Shown one piece after another: positions 1 through 7,415 of a stretch of 15,774 nucleotides of DNA (its first letter is position 1; every line of letters starts with the position of its first letter). Position numbers and translations under genes: made by a program. The notes below the pieces were generated by a model. That model saw only the letters and a program-made list of their open reading frames with translations. It did no database searches and was not told the DNA's origin. Origin of the DNA: a bacterium (GTDB lineage: Bacteria > Ratteibacteria > UBA8468); NCBI GenBank assembly GCA_030672255.1, contig DAOVGU010000050.1, positions 1 to 15,774 on the forward strand. Reading direction: 5' to 3'.

Positions 1-94
1 AAATCTCCTCCGGGCTCCTTGTTTTTGCGGCCGCGACCAACTCCACCCCTTCCGGGAGCTCCCTCAAGATTTTCTGCACATTCTCTTTAATCAT
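1..94 (-). CDS. yggS: YggS/PLPBP-family PLP-binding protein, N-terminal fragment
   Basis: Reading leftwards from the ATG at 94-92 gives 31 residues before the window ends, starting MIKENVQKILRELPEGVELV and continuing A-A-A-K-T-R-S-P-E-E-I. Family members start the same way: a short helix, a 'P-x-G-V-x-L-V-A' strand, and then the lysine of 'VAxSKT(K/R)' that forms the Schiff base with pyridoxal phosphate. Here that lysine would be K24. The family controls PLP homeostasis and is usually about 220-230 residues, so most of the gene lies outside. It has the same orientation as the phosphomannomutase gene upstream, 280 bp away across a repeat, so co-transcription is possible. The Shine-Dalgarno is weak (AAGAAAAGAG directly before ATG). 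The identification rests on the N-terminus only. Confidence 0.75.
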   Translation of the reverse strand, partial: MIKENVQKILRELPEGVELVAAAKTRSPEEI

Positions 95-105
95 CTCTTT
101 TCTTA

Positions 106-374
106 ACCACGAGATTTCACAGAAATGTCATTGCGAACGAAGTGAAGCAATCCGACGCAGTCGTTGCGAGGAGTGTTAGCGACGAAGCAATCTCAAGAAG
201 TGAGGGATTGCCACGCCTTTCGGGCTCGCAATGACATTACTCGGGATAAACTCCGCAATCTCGTCTTTTTGAGATCGCCACGTCCGCCAAGGCGGACTCG
301 CGACGCTTCGCGGATTGCCACGGCCTTCGGCCTCGCAATGACAGCAATGCTGTCATCTGTGTTAATCTGTGATT
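106..374. repeat. Composite intergenic repeat, GTCATTGCGA / TCGCAATGAC type (copy 1)
   Basis: The whole gap between the mutase and yggS is a repeat. It opens with ACCACGAGATTTCACAGAAA at 106-125 and contains several inverted pairs of GTCATTGCGA and TCGCAATGAC with GC-rich hairpins such as GGCCTTCGGCC. It closes with an AACACAGATGACAGC-like end on the opposite strand (about 345-371). Copy 2 at 2957-3080 has the same two end sequences in the other orientation. The ORFs readable across it, with products like 'QSQEVRDCHA', are simply the repeat translated. Repeats of this look are common intergenic elements in environmental bacterial genomes. The edge abuts the mutase stop codon at 375-377. Confidence 0.8.
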
Positions 375-1733
375 TCATAATTTAAGGTTTTTATCCACCT
401 CTTTCATAATGACTGTTTTTATTTGCTCTAAGTGACCTGGTGTGGTGGCTTCGAAGCGAATGACCAGAGAGGCCTCGGTATTGGAGGCACGCACCAAACC
501 CCAACCTTCCTTGAAGAAAACCTTCACCCCATCAATATCGGAGATTTTATACCGACTCTGAAAATATCTTTTGATTTCCTCTACGATAAGAAACTTCTTG
601 GCTTCGGGAGCAGAAACTCTAATCTCCGGGCTGGCATAGTATCTCCTTATCCCGGAGAGATGCTCAGAGAATTTCTTCTTACTTCTTGAGAGAATCTGTA
701 AGAGCCTAACTGAGGTATAAAGGGCGTCATCGAAGCCAAACCAATCATCGGCAAAATAGATGTGACCGCTTAATTCTCCCGCCAGGGGAGATTTTTCCTG
801 CCTTAACTTATCCTCGATCAGGGAGTGACCCGTCTTCCACATTAAAGGGGTTCCGCCTTTCTCTTTTATCGCCTCGGCAAGTGCATTGGAGCATTTAACA
901 TCAAAGATAATTACCGAGCCGGGTAATTTCTGCAATATCTCCTCTGCGAGGACAATCAGAACCTTATCTCCCCAGACTATTTCCCCTTCCTCATCAACGA
1001 CTCCGATTCTATCCCCATCGCCATCGTAGGCTATTCCGAGTTCTGCTCCTGTTTCTTTCACTCTTTTGATTAAGTCACGCAAATTCTCCGCTACCACAGG
1101 ATTTGGTGGATGGTGAGGGAAATTACCATCACTTTCACAATAAAGAGAATCAACCTCGCAGCCTAAACCTTTCAATAAATTTAGAGCGAATGGACCAGCA
1201 ATGCCATTTCCTCCATCAATAACCAGAGAAATAGTTCTATTTAGTTTGATTCTATCTCTAATTGCCTTAAAGTAGAGGTTATTAATATTTTTCTTTCTTA
1301 ATTTTCCGACCCCTTTCTTAAAGAGTTCTTTTTCAACGATTTCTCTTAAATCCTGAATCTGCTTGCCGTAGATGCTCTTTCTCTGGACTACCAATTTAAA
1401 CCCATTAAATTGGGGAGGGTTATGGCTGGCGGTAATCATCACTCCGCCATCGGTTCTGAAATGATGATTGGCAAAGTAGAAAACCGGGGTAGGAACCTCT
1501 CCGATATCTGTAACATCGCATCCGGTAGAAAGAATTCCCTCTATAACCAGGCGAGATAGATGCTCAGAACTAAGGCGATTATCCCTGCCAATCACTACCT
1601 TTCTTCCTCGGGAAGCTTTCTGCAAATAGGTACCAAAACCCTTGGCGATTGAGGATACAACGTTATCTGCGAGATCTCTTTTTACTATTCCTCTGATATC
1701 ATACTCCCGGAAAATTTCTTTATTCAATTCCAT
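375..1733 (-). CDS. manB: Phosphomannomutase/phosphoglucomutase (alpha-D-phosphohexomutase)
   Basis: This 452-residue protein is full length for the bacterial PMM/PGM (ManB/AlgC) group. It interconverts hexose 6-phosphate and hexose 1-phosphate, feeding GDP-mannose and UDP-glucose for envelope polysaccharides; it acts in the cytosol. The four expected motifs appear in order. The N-terminal EIFREYDIRGI is family-typical. The phosphoserine loop T-A-S-H-N-P has the active serine at 103. The Mg-binding D-G-D-G-D-R is at 237-242. The sugar loop G-E-L-S-G-H is at 319-324, and the phosphate-binding R-A-S-N-T-E is at 415-420. The start at 1733 fits the family N-terminus and has no Shine-Dalgarno. A promoter -10 lies only six bases upstream, so the mRNA is probably leaderless. 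The gene is divergent from mreB. Whether mannose or glucose phosphate is preferred cannot be read from sequence. Confidence 0.95.
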   Translation of the reverse strand: MELNKEIFREYDIRGIVKRDLADNVVSSIAKGFGTYLQKASRGRKVVIGRDNRLSSEHLSRLVIEGILSTGCDVTDIGEVPTPVFYFANHHFRTDGGVMITASHNPPQFNGFKLVVQRKSIYGKQIQDLREIVEKELFKKGVGKLRKKNINNLYFKAIRDRIKLNRTISLVIDGGNGIAGPFALNLLKGLGCEVDSLYCESDGNFPHHPPNPVVAENLRDLIKRVKETGAELGIAYDGDGDRIGVVDEEGEIVWGDKVLIVLAEEILQKLPGSVIIFDVKCSNALAEAIKEKGGTPLMWKTGHSLIEDKLRQEKSPLAGELSGHIYFADDWFGFDDALYTSVRLLQILSRSKKKFSEHLSGIRRYYASPEIRVSAPEAKKFLIVEEIKRYFQSRYKISDIDGVKVFFKEGWGLVRASNTEASLVIRFEATTPGHLEQIKTVIMKEVDKNLKL

Positions 1734-1739
1734 ACTTTC

Positions 1740-1769
1740 ATTATATCATGTTGCTGTGAGAAATATCAA
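1740..1769 (-). promoter_or_regulatory. Sigma70-type promoter of the mutase gene, leaderless arrangement
   Basis: On the minus strand TTGATA (1769-1764), an 18-base spacer and a perfect TATAAT (1745-1740) are followed by GAAAGT and then the ATG at 1733. A transcript starting about seven bases after the -10 would begin at or next to the A of the start codon. That explains the lack of a Shine-Dalgarno. Confidence 0.7.
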
Positions 1770-1789
1770 AGAAGTTAATCTATTCGCAC

Positions 1790-1827
1790 ATTGCTACTAA
1801 AGTAAGCTGATAGTATAGTAGCGCAAT
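1790..1827. promoter_or_regulatory. Inverted repeat between the divergent promoters, candidate operator
   Basis: ATTGCTACTA (1790-1799) is the inverse of TAGTAGCGCAAT (1816-1827), with a two-base bulge and 16 bases between the arms. It ends two bases before the mreB -35 box and begins about 20 bases beyond the -35 box of the mutase promoter. A regulator bound here could touch both promoters. The arms are short and AT-rich, so chance is possible. Confidence 0.3.
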
Positions 1828-1829
1828 TT

Positions 1830-1858
1830 TTGACTTTATAGAAAATATCTGATAGAAT
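1830..1858 (+). promoter_or_regulatory. Sigma70-type promoter of the mreBCD-mrdA-rodA operon
   Basis: TTGACT (1830-1835), a 17-base spacer and TAGAAT (1853-1858) form a near-consensus promoter. The expected start is near 1865, giving a leader of about 55 bases before the mreB ATG at 1919. Confidence 0.7.
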
Positions 1859-1870
1859 GAAAAAATTGAA

Positions 1871-1921
1871 AAAGGAGGTGGTAATGTTCTCCCCACTTGT
1901 GGGGAGATACAGAGGGGAATG
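1871..1921 (+). promoter_or_regulatory. mreB leader: strong Shine-Dalgarno separated from the start by a hairpin
   Basis: A consensus Shine-Dalgarno AAAGGAGGTGGTA (1871-1883) sits in front of an ATG at 1884 that is out of frame with mreB. Between it and the mreB ATG (1919-1921) is a perfect 9-bp inverted repeat, TCTCCCCAC/GTGGGGAGA (1888-1907). A second, poorer purine stretch AGAGGGGA directly abuts the mreB ATG. Folding of the hairpin would bring the good Shine-Dalgarno closer to the mreB start. Otherwise ribosomes would start the overlapping 25-codon frame 1884-1961. Confidence 0.55.
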
Positions 1922-2947
1922 CGGAATCCATTTCAATTTTTTTCTAATGATATCGGAATAGATTTAGGAACATCAAATAGTGTTGTCTATGTGAAGAGAA
2001 TGGGAATCGTTCTCTCGGAGCCTTCAATTGTGGCATTCAATATGGAGACAAAGGAGGTTCTGGCGGTGGGATCTGAGGCAAAGCGAATGCTGGGCAGAAC
2101 ACCGGCCAATATTACCGCGATGAAGCCTTTGCGGGATGGGGTAATTGCTGATTTCGAAGCTACCGAGAAGATGCTGCATTATTTTATTAATAAGGTGCAC
2201 ACGAGACGACATCGTTTTATCCTTCCTCCCCGGATCGTCATTGCCATTCCCTCGGGCATTACCAATGTGGAGAGAAGAGCCGTCCAGGAGACGGCGAGCA
2301 AAGCGGGAGCAAGAGTGGTCTATTTGGTGCAGGAGCCAATGGCGGCAGCTATTGGAGTGGAACTGCCGGTAGCTGAACCCACCGGTAGCTTCATTATTGA
2401 TATCGGTGGCGGAACTACCGAGATGGCGGTGATATCTCTGGGAGGCATTGTGGTAATGAGAAGTATCAGAATTGCTGGTAACGAGATGGATGAGGGAATC
2501 ACCGAATATCTGAAAAAAAATCATAATCTCTTAATTGGAGAACGCACGGCTGAGGAGATTAAGATTAGTATTGGTAGTGCTATCCCTTTGGGGAAGGATG
2601 AATTAAGCGTGGAAGTTAATGGAAGGGATCTGGTAGAAGGGTTGCCCAAGACAGTCACGGTTCATTCGGAGGAGATCAGAGAAGCAATTAGAGAGCCATT
2701 ATCCATAATCGTTAATGAGGTTCATGCCATCCTGGAAGAGACGCCGCCTGAGTTATCCAGTGATCTGGCAAAACAGGGTTTAGTAATGACCGGTGGTGGG
2801 TCTCTGCTGCGGGGTATAGATAAACTACTTTCTCAGGAAACAAAGATTCCGGTGAGGGCATCGGAAGAACCTCTTTTAGCGGTAGTAAAGGGAACAGGTA
2901 AGATACTGGAAGAGATTTCCTATCTCAAAAGTATCAAAAAAGAGTAA
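1919..2947 (+). CDS. mreB: Rod-shape-determining actin homologue MreB
   Basis: This 342-residue protein is of normal MreB length (about 335-350) and belongs to the actin/Hsp70 ATPase fold. MreB polymerises under the inner membrane and positions the elongasome that inserts sidewall peptidoglycan. Visible motifs are the phosphate-1 loop D-L-G-T-S-N at 15-20, the phosphate-2 loop D-I-G-G-G-T at 161-166, and the adenosine motif T-G-G-G-S-L-L at 291-297. It also has the typical stretch 'G-I-V-L-S-E-P-S-I-V-A' (29-39). A short amphipathic N-terminus (MRNPFQFF) could contact the membrane. The ATG at 1919 is chosen because homologues begin just before 'N-D-I-G-I-D-L-G-T'. It is the first gene of the elongation operon and is driven by the promoter at 1830-1858. 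Its leader is odd, as described separately. Confidence 0.97.
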   Translation: MRNPFQFFSNDIGIDLGTSNSVVYVKRMGIVLSEPSIVAFNMETKEVLAVGSEAKRMLGRTPANITAMKPLRDGVIADFEATEKMLHYFINKVHTRRHRFILPPRIVIAIPSGITNVERRAVQETASKAGARVVYLVQEPMAAAIGVELPVAEPTGSFIIDIGGGTTEMAVISLGGIVVMRSIRIAGNEMDEGITEYLKKNHNLLIGERTAEEIKISIGSAIPLGKDELSVEVNGRDLVEGLPKTVTVHSEEIREAIREPLSIIVNEVHAILEETPPELSSDLAKQGLVMTGGGSLLRGIDKLLSQETKIPVRASEEPLLAVVKGTGKILEEISYLKSIKKE

Positions 2948-2956
2948 GAGGACGCA

Positions 2957-3080
2957 ACCACAGATGACAGCGCAGCTGTCATTGCGAGCGATAGCGAAGC
3001 AATCTCAAGAAGTGTGGGATTGCCACGTCGTCCGCTTCAGGCGGACTCCTCGCAATGACATTTCTGTGAAATCTTGTGGT
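2957..3080. repeat. Composite intergenic repeat, GTCATTGCGA type (copy 2), between mreB and mreC
   Basis: The left end ACCACAGATGACAGC and the right end ATTTCTGTGAAATCTTGTGGT match, in inverse order, the two ends of copy 1 at 106-374. The interior holds the GTCATTGCGAGC...CTCGCAATGAC inverted pair. The outermost ACCACA/TGTGGT form a short terminal inverted repeat. It fills the gap between mreB and mreC and creates a false upstream extension of the mreC reading frame (from 2964) that codes only for repeat sequence. Confidence 0.8.
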
Positions 3081-3095
3081 CAAATAATAATAGAA

Positions 3096-3806
3096 ATGTT
3101 GTGGAGATATAGAAAGGAGATTTTGCTTTTCTTCCTTCTCCTCTTAGCATCCCTCATTGGTATTAAATCCTCCAACTCCTCAAAGATACTCCGCATGAAG
3201 GAATCCCTAATCCTTTCTCCCCAGGAAGAACTCCTCAGCCATAAGAGACTAAAATTGGAGAAAGTCTTCATCGATGAGCTGTTAGCCGAGAATAGGCGAC
3301 TGCGCGAGATCCTTCAACTAAAGGAAAGAAGTCCTTACAGTTTCAGAAGAGTGGCCAGGATAATAAGAATGGAGCCGGTGGGTTGGCCGATAACCATCTT
3401 GATTGATTCGGGAAAAGTCGAGCTCATCCGAGAAGGAATGACCGTCCTTGATAAGAATGGTGGTTTGGTAGGAAGGGTGATAAGGGTGGATGGAAATACA
3501 TCCCTTGTGATGACCCTCCTTCACCCGGAAAGTAGAATCAGCGCTCTAATTCAGCACACAAGGGAAGTAGGGATTCTGGTGGGGGGTCATCCCGGCATTC
3601 TCCAATTAAAGTACCTACCCAAAGAAAGTAAGATAGAAAGGGGAGATGTTATGCTCACCTCAGGACTTTCCACCCTCTATCCAAAAGGACTTCCTATTGG
3701 TAAGGTGCTTAAGGTCAGAGGGGCGAATTCCTCTCTTTTCTTTGATATAACAGTTAATCCCGCCGTTTCCTTTTCAAAATTAGAAGAGGTTTTGATTATT
3801 CAATGA
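3096..3806 (+). CDS. mreC: Rod-shape-determining protein MreC
   Basis: I take the ATG at 3096, giving 236 residues starting MLWRYRKEILLFFL, which is the usual MreC opening: a short basic segment and then one membrane span (about 9-24). A longer frame from 2964 would add 44 residues that are translated repeat, so it is rejected. No Shine-Dalgarno precedes 3096; an internal TTG preceded by AAGGAG (3114-3119) is a less likely alternative. After the span comes a coiled coil (about 42-77, L-L-A-E-N-R-R-L-R-E). Then come the periplasmic beta domains, with the family motif R-G-D-V-M-L-T-S-G-L-S-T-L-Y-P-K-G-L-P-I-G-K-V at about 182-204. MreC scaffolds MreB, MreD, PBP2 and RodA on the periplasmic side. 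The stop overlaps the mreD start by four bases. Confidence 0.93.
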   Translation: MLWRYRKEILLFFLLLLASLIGIKSSNSSKILRMKESLILSPQEELLSHKRLKLEKVFIDELLAENRRLREILQLKERSPYSFRRVARIIRMEPVGWPITILIDSGKVELIREGMTVLDKNGGLVGRVIRVDGNTSLVMTLLHPESRISALIQHTREVGILVGGHPGILQLKYLPKESKIERGDVMLTSGLSTLYPKGLPIGKVLKVRGANSSLFFDITVNPAVSFSKLEEVLIIQ

Positions 3807-4294
3807 GCAGAGAAGAAAAAATCCCTCCTCGTCTGCCCAATCTAATCCTTTCCATATCTTTCTTTTTTATTCTTCAATGGCTGGGGACAAAATATCTCCG
3901 GATCAATAAGATTGCTCCCGATTTTATTCTCATCTTCCTTATCTTCTTTTCCCTCTATACCGATGGAATGTTTGCACTTTTTCTGGCTTTCGGCGCCGGA
4001 CTTTTGCAGGACATCCTCTTTCGCGGTCTTATTGGGGCCAACAGCTTTTCCTACTGTCTGATCAGTTATCTTATTGGCTTATTGAAAAATAAATTGGAAA
4101 TAAAGGAAAGGTTCTATTCTCAGATAAGCCTTATTTTTTTAGGAAGCTTTCTCTACATTATCTTCTCGGCCCTTTTTTACCAAAATCCCTGGGCTCTGGG
4201 CCTGCTCATTCCCAAAATCCTGATCTTCTCCATCTATAATTCCTTTCTCTTCTCAGGCCTCTTCTGGGGATTAAAAAGAACTCTCTATGGATAG
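3803..4294 (+). CDS. mreD: Rod-shape-determining membrane protein MreD
   Basis: This 163-residue, very hydrophobic protein has about five membrane spans (roughly 14-33, 37-53, 57-72, 84-97, 108-125 and further hydrophobic stretches to 158). It shows the MreD signature A-P-D-F-I-L-I followed by G-A-G-L-L-Q-D-I-L-F (64-73), with the conserved proline-aspartate at 39-40 and aspartate at 70. It starts in an ATGA overlap with mreC and overlaps the PBP2 gene by eight bases, so translational coupling is likely. MreD is the integral-membrane partner of MreC in the elongasome. Sequence conservation in this family is low, so the identification rests on size, topology, motif and operon position together. 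Confidence 0.92.
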   Translation: MSREEKIPPRLPNLILSISFFFILQWLGTKYLRINKIAPDFILIFLIFFSLYTDGMFALFLAFGAGLLQDILFRGLIGANSFSYCLISYLIGLLKNKLEIKERFYSQISLIFLGSFLYIIFSALFYQNPWALGLLIPKILIFSIYNSFLFSGLFWGLKRTLYG

Positions 4295-6017
4295 AATAAG
4301 AGGACTTTCCCATCTGATCTATTTCTCCTTCATCCCTCTTTTTTGCGGGCTCATTTATACCCAACTCTTTCAATATTACCGCTATCGGAGGCTTTCTAAC
4401 CTCAATTCCATACGAGTAATCGATCTGGACATTCCCCGGGGAACAATCTTCGACAGAAATGGCAGAGTTTTAGTTAAAGATAGACCTTGCTTTAATCTTT
4501 GCTTCGTCCCCTTTGATCTAAGAAATCCTCAAACCGCAAGCAGCATTTTAGCCCCTGTTATTAACATTCCCAAACAAAAAACTGAATCCGCTTTTAGAAA
4601 AGATTACCCCAACCCTTTTGAGCAACAGTGGCTTAAGAGGGATCTTAACCAAAAGGAGGTTGCCTTTGTGGAAGAGAAAGCCAAACAACTTTCCGGTATC
4701 TTTATCCAGGTGGGGCTGAAGCGTGACTATAAATTAGGCGAAAAGGCGGCACACCTTCTTGGCTATCTGGGAGAGGTAAGTCCAGAAGAGCTGAAGAAGA
4801 AACTAAAGGCTGAAAGGATAAAAGCGGGGGACCTTGTGGGCAAAGAAGGAATAGAAAAGGTCTTTGACTCCCTCCTTAAAGGAACGAGGGGAGGTATTCG
4901 CGTAGAGGTTGATGCTCGTGGCCACAAGGTAAGGACCTTAGGAAAGAAGGAATCTTCCCCGGGCAACAATATCATCTTAACGATCAATCGCTCTATTCAG
5001 AAGTCTATCGCAGAGAACCTCGGTGGTTACAGAGGAAGTGTCGTGGTTATGGATCCAAGGAACGGTGAAATCCTGGGACTGGTGAGTAAGCCTTCCTTTG
5101 ACCCTGATGATATCAGTTCTTGCCTAACACACCCGGGAAGACCTTTCTTCAACCGCGCGATCAAAGGCTGTTACCCCCCGGGTTCCATCTATAAGATTAT
5201 CACCGAACTTTCCGCTTTAGAGAAAGGGGTAATTACCCCAAGCGATAAATTGGAATGTAAAGGAGAATTGGAAGTAGCTGAAGGAGAACGAATCAGGTTG
5301 TTTCACTGCTGGATAGACAGAAAGACCGATGAGTACAAACAGCATGGCTGGATTGACATTAACACCGCTCTCCCCCAGTCCTGCAATATCTTCTTCGGTC
5401 AAGTGGGGTTAATGGTAGGAGCAAGGAGACTTCTCAACTATGGCAAGAGGTTTGGCCTTGGCACGCCAACCGGAATTGACCTCCCCGGAGAAAAGGCAGG
5501 CTCCATTCCTCCCCCTCAACTATCAGGCGGAGCATTAAACCTCTCCATCGGCCAGGGAGCACTTTTGGTTACTCCGACTCAACTGGCAAGCTTAATTGCT
5601 ACAATTGCTAATGGCGGTAACATCTGGCAACCAGAGGTCATAAAGGATATTGTTGACCCTACAGGAAATGAAATCCTTTCCTTTACCCCCCATCTGCGGG
5701 GCTCGATCTTTATCCCCGAAGAAAACCTTTCCCTCTTGAGAGAAGGTCTTTACAATGTTGTGGAGCAGGGCACAGGTAAAAATAGTAAAGTTCCTGGATT
5801 GACTATCTGCGGAAAGACGGGAACGGCCCAAATTGCCAAAGCAGAGTTGGAGTTACCAACTCACGGAGCATTCATCTGTTATGCTCCCCGGGAAAATCCT
5901 ACTATTTCCCTCTGTGTTTTCCTTGATACAGCCAGCTCCGCTGAGGCCGCATTAATTGCCGGAAGAATCCTAAAGGACATCTTCTTCCCCGAAGAGAATG
6001 AAGAGAAAAAAGATTGA
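4287..6017 (+). CDS. mrdA: Penicillin-binding protein 2, elongation-specific peptidoglycan transpeptidase
   Basis: This 576-residue class B PBP is slightly shorter than E. coli PBP2 (633). It has one N-terminal membrane span (about 10-28) and then the pedestal/dimerisation domain with R-G-T-I-F-D-R-N-G (51-59). The transpeptidase domain has all three catalytic motifs: S-I-Y-K at 300-303 (acyl-enzyme serine S300), S-C-N at 365-367 and K-T-G-T at 510-513. It cross-links stem peptides of new strands during sidewall growth, acting with the glycosyltransferase RodA. The start overlaps mreD by eight bases and the stop overlaps rodA by 20, so expression should be tightly coupled. The annotation is secure; beta-lactam sensitivity cannot be judged from sequence. 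Confidence 0.96.
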   Translation: MDRIRGLSHLIYFSFIPLFCGLIYTQLFQYYRYRRLSNLNSIRVIDLDIPRGTIFDRNGRVLVKDRPCFNLCFVPFDLRNPQTASSILAPVINIPKQKTESAFRKDYPNPFEQQWLKRDLNQKEVAFVEEKAKQLSGIFIQVGLKRDYKLGEKAAHLLGYLGEVSPEELKKKLKAERIKAGDLVGKEGIEKVFDSLLKGTRGGIRVEVDARGHKVRTLGKKESSPGNNIILTINRSIQKSIAENLGGYRGSVVVMDPRNGEILGLVSKPSFDPDDISSCLTHPGRPFFNRAIKGCYPPGSIYKIITELSALEKGVITPSDKLECKGELEVAEGERIRLFHCWIDRKTDEYKQHGWIDINTALPQSCNIFFGQVGLMVGARRLLNYGKRFGLGTPTGIDLPGEKAGSIPPPQLSGGALNLSIGQGALLVTPTQLASLIATIANGGNIWQPEVIKDIVDPTGNEILSFTPHLRGSIFIPEENLSLLREGLYNVVEQGTGKNSKVPGLTICGKTGTAQIAKAELELPTHGAFICYAPRENPTISLCVFLDTASSAEAALIAGRILKDIFFPEENEEKKD

Positions 6018-7083
6018 CTGGCTTTTACTTTTGCTGACTATTCTTTTAGTTTTTATAGGAATTACCCTTATCTATAGCGCGAGTTGCGGGATTAAAACTG
6101 AACTCTCCAATTTAGCCAGCCGGCAAACGGTCTGGATGGCAATCGGTATCTTCTTCCTCTTTTTATTCATTGCTCTTCCCTACCGTAACCTCAGAAAGGC
6201 CAGTTATTTCTTATATCTCTTTTCTCTCCTGTTGCTTCTCCTCGTCCTGCTTATTGGTAAAGGTCGGGCAGGTTCTTCCCGCTGGCTAATATTGAAAGGC
6301 TTTTACTTTCAACCGTCAGAATTTTCTAAACTGATCTTCATTCTTGTTGCCGCAAGATACCTTACCGATGTTGGAAAAAAGCTAAAGAGATTTGGCTTTC
6401 TTATTCCCTATTTCCTCCTCAGCGGTATCCCCTTTCTTCTCATTCTGAAACAACCAAATTTGGGTACCGCCCTTGTACTCCTTCCTATAGCTTTAGGGAT
6501 GTTGTGGGCAGCGGGAATAAGAAAGAAGCATCTGATCTTTCTCATTATTTTAGGATTTCTTTCCCTTCCAATTCTCTGGTTCACTGTCTTGAAGGAGTAC
6601 CAGAGGGCAAGATTGCTTGTCTTTATCAACCCCAATGCCGATCCCTTAGGGAGCGGTTATAATATTATTCAGTCCAGGATCGCCATTGGTTCCGGTGGCC
6701 TCTTCGGTAAAGGTTTTCTACAGGGAACCCAAAGTCACCTTGCTTTTTTACCAGAGTACCACACAGATTTCATCTTCTGTGTTTTAGCCGAGGAGTGGGG
6801 ATTTATCGGAGGGATGGTTCTTCTCTTTCTTTATTCTCTTTTCTTGAAGTCGCTAATAAGGGCTGCAACTACTGCCTCTGAGCCATTTGGAAGATTGGTA
6901 GCTACCGGAATCGCGGTGATGTTTGCCTCCCATATCTTTATCAATATCGGGATGACCTTAGGGATGCTCCCGGTAGCGGGGCTGCCTTTGCCTTTTCTAA
7001 GTTATGGGGGCTCTTCCCTTCTCACCTTCTTAATTGCTGTCGGTATTGTGTTAAACATTAGGAAGAGCAAGACAATATTCTAA
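5998..7083 (+). CDS. rodA: SEDS peptidoglycan glycosyltransferase RodA
   Basis: This 361-residue polytopic protein (about ten spans) is of normal RodA length (E. coli 370). RodA polymerises lipid II into glycan strands with PBP2. The family blocks are present: L-K-G-F-Y-F-Q-P-S-E-F-S-K-L at 99-112 and Q-P-N-L-G-T at 152-157. The catalytic-loop stretch L-P-E-Y-H-T-D-F-I-F is at 251-260, with the essential aspartate D257 and E265-E266 just after. The C-terminal P-L-P-F-L-S-Y-G-G-S-S is at 330-340. The usual QPDLGT has asparagine in place of aspartate (N154), a mild variation. The ATG at 5998 lies inside the PBP2 coding region. This is the last gene of the operon and is followed by hairpins at 7114-7186. 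Confidence 0.95.
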   Translation: MKRKKIDWLLLLLTILLVFIGITLIYSASCGIKTELSNLASRQTVWMAIGIFFLFLFIALPYRNLRKASYFLYLFSLLLLLLVLLIGKGRAGSSRWLILKGFYFQPSEFSKLIFILVAARYLTDVGKKLKRFGFLIPYFLLSGIPFLLILKQPNLGTALVLLPIALGMLWAAGIRKKHLIFLIILGFLSLPILWFTVLKEYQRARLLVFINPNADPLGSGYNIIQSRIAIGSGGLFGKGFLQGTQSHLAFLPEYHTDFIFCVLAEEWGFIGGMVLLFLYSLFLKSLIRAATTASEPFGRLVATGIAVMFASHIFINIGMTLGMLPVAGLPLPFLSYGGSSLLTFLIAVGIVLNIRKSKTIF

Positions 7084-7113
7084 TGAGCACACAGTTAATG
7101 GCCATATTCCTGT

Positions 7114-7186
7114 CCCGTATTCCTGAACCTGTCAGGAACAGGTTTAATACGGGACTGTCAGGAACAGCCCCTGATTAAATCAGGGG
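7114..7186. repeat. Two hairpin-forming repeats downstream of rodA, possible transcript end
   Basis: The first hairpin has outer arms CCCGTATT (7114-7121) and AATACGGG (7146-7153) around an inner stem AACCTGT/ACAGGTT (7126-7132, 7138-7144). The second is CCCCTGATT-A-AATCAGGGG (7168-7186). Neither is followed by a T-run, so they are not textbook intrinsic terminators. They may still act as 3' stabilisers or transcription barriers between the convergent rodA and the minus-strand genes. The remaining 7187-7285 stretch shows no gene or motif that I can support. Confidence 0.5.
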
Positions 7187-7285
7187 TAATACGGGGTTAA
7201 TCTTGGCTATTTTATTTAAGATAGGCTCTGATCTCAAATTACATCATGGCTTTAATATGGGTAAGAAGCTTTTGAGGTTCGTATT

Positions 7286-7414
7286 GATTATAACAAAGCC
7301 GAGTAATCCCTGCCTCCGCAGGGACGGCAACTACATATTTATTTTGTCTATGTAGTGGCAAAGCTTGCTTTGCCTGAGTTTATTGAGTACAACTTTGAAA
7401 TTCCATACAACAAG
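7286..7414 (+). repeat. Long inverted repeat, left copy (IR-L, 129 bp)
   Basis: This stretch matches the reverse complement of 11448-11576 at 125 of 129 positions. The inner 118 bp (7297-7414 against 11448-11565) differ at one base only, 7314/11548. The repeat carries three consecutive hairpins. CCCTGC/GCAGGG is at 7308-7323, ACTACATA/TATGTAGT at 7330-7356 and GGCAAAGC/GCTTTGCC at 7357-7374. The single inner difference falls in the loop of the first. It ends one base before the stop codon of the 7416-8915 gene. Confidence 0.95.
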
Positions 7415-7415
7415 T

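Noticed and set aside
164..385. Small proteins on either strand at 164-385
   Set aside because: The frames run through palindromic repeat sequence, have no ribosome binding site, and their translations are the typical artefacts of this repeat.
2024..2524. 166-residue minus-strand frame inside mreB
   Set aside because: It is an antisense shadow of mreB, rich in His/Ser, with no recognisable domain.
2964..3095. 44-residue N-terminal extension of MreC
   Set aside because: It encodes only the GTCATTGCGA-type repeat, and MreC homologues start at the position of the ATG at 3096.
7308..7374. A structured RNA gene formed by the three hairpins of the 129-bp repeat
   Set aside because: No promoter or terminator was visible, and the structure is equally explained as repeat-element palindromes, so it is not called as an RNA.
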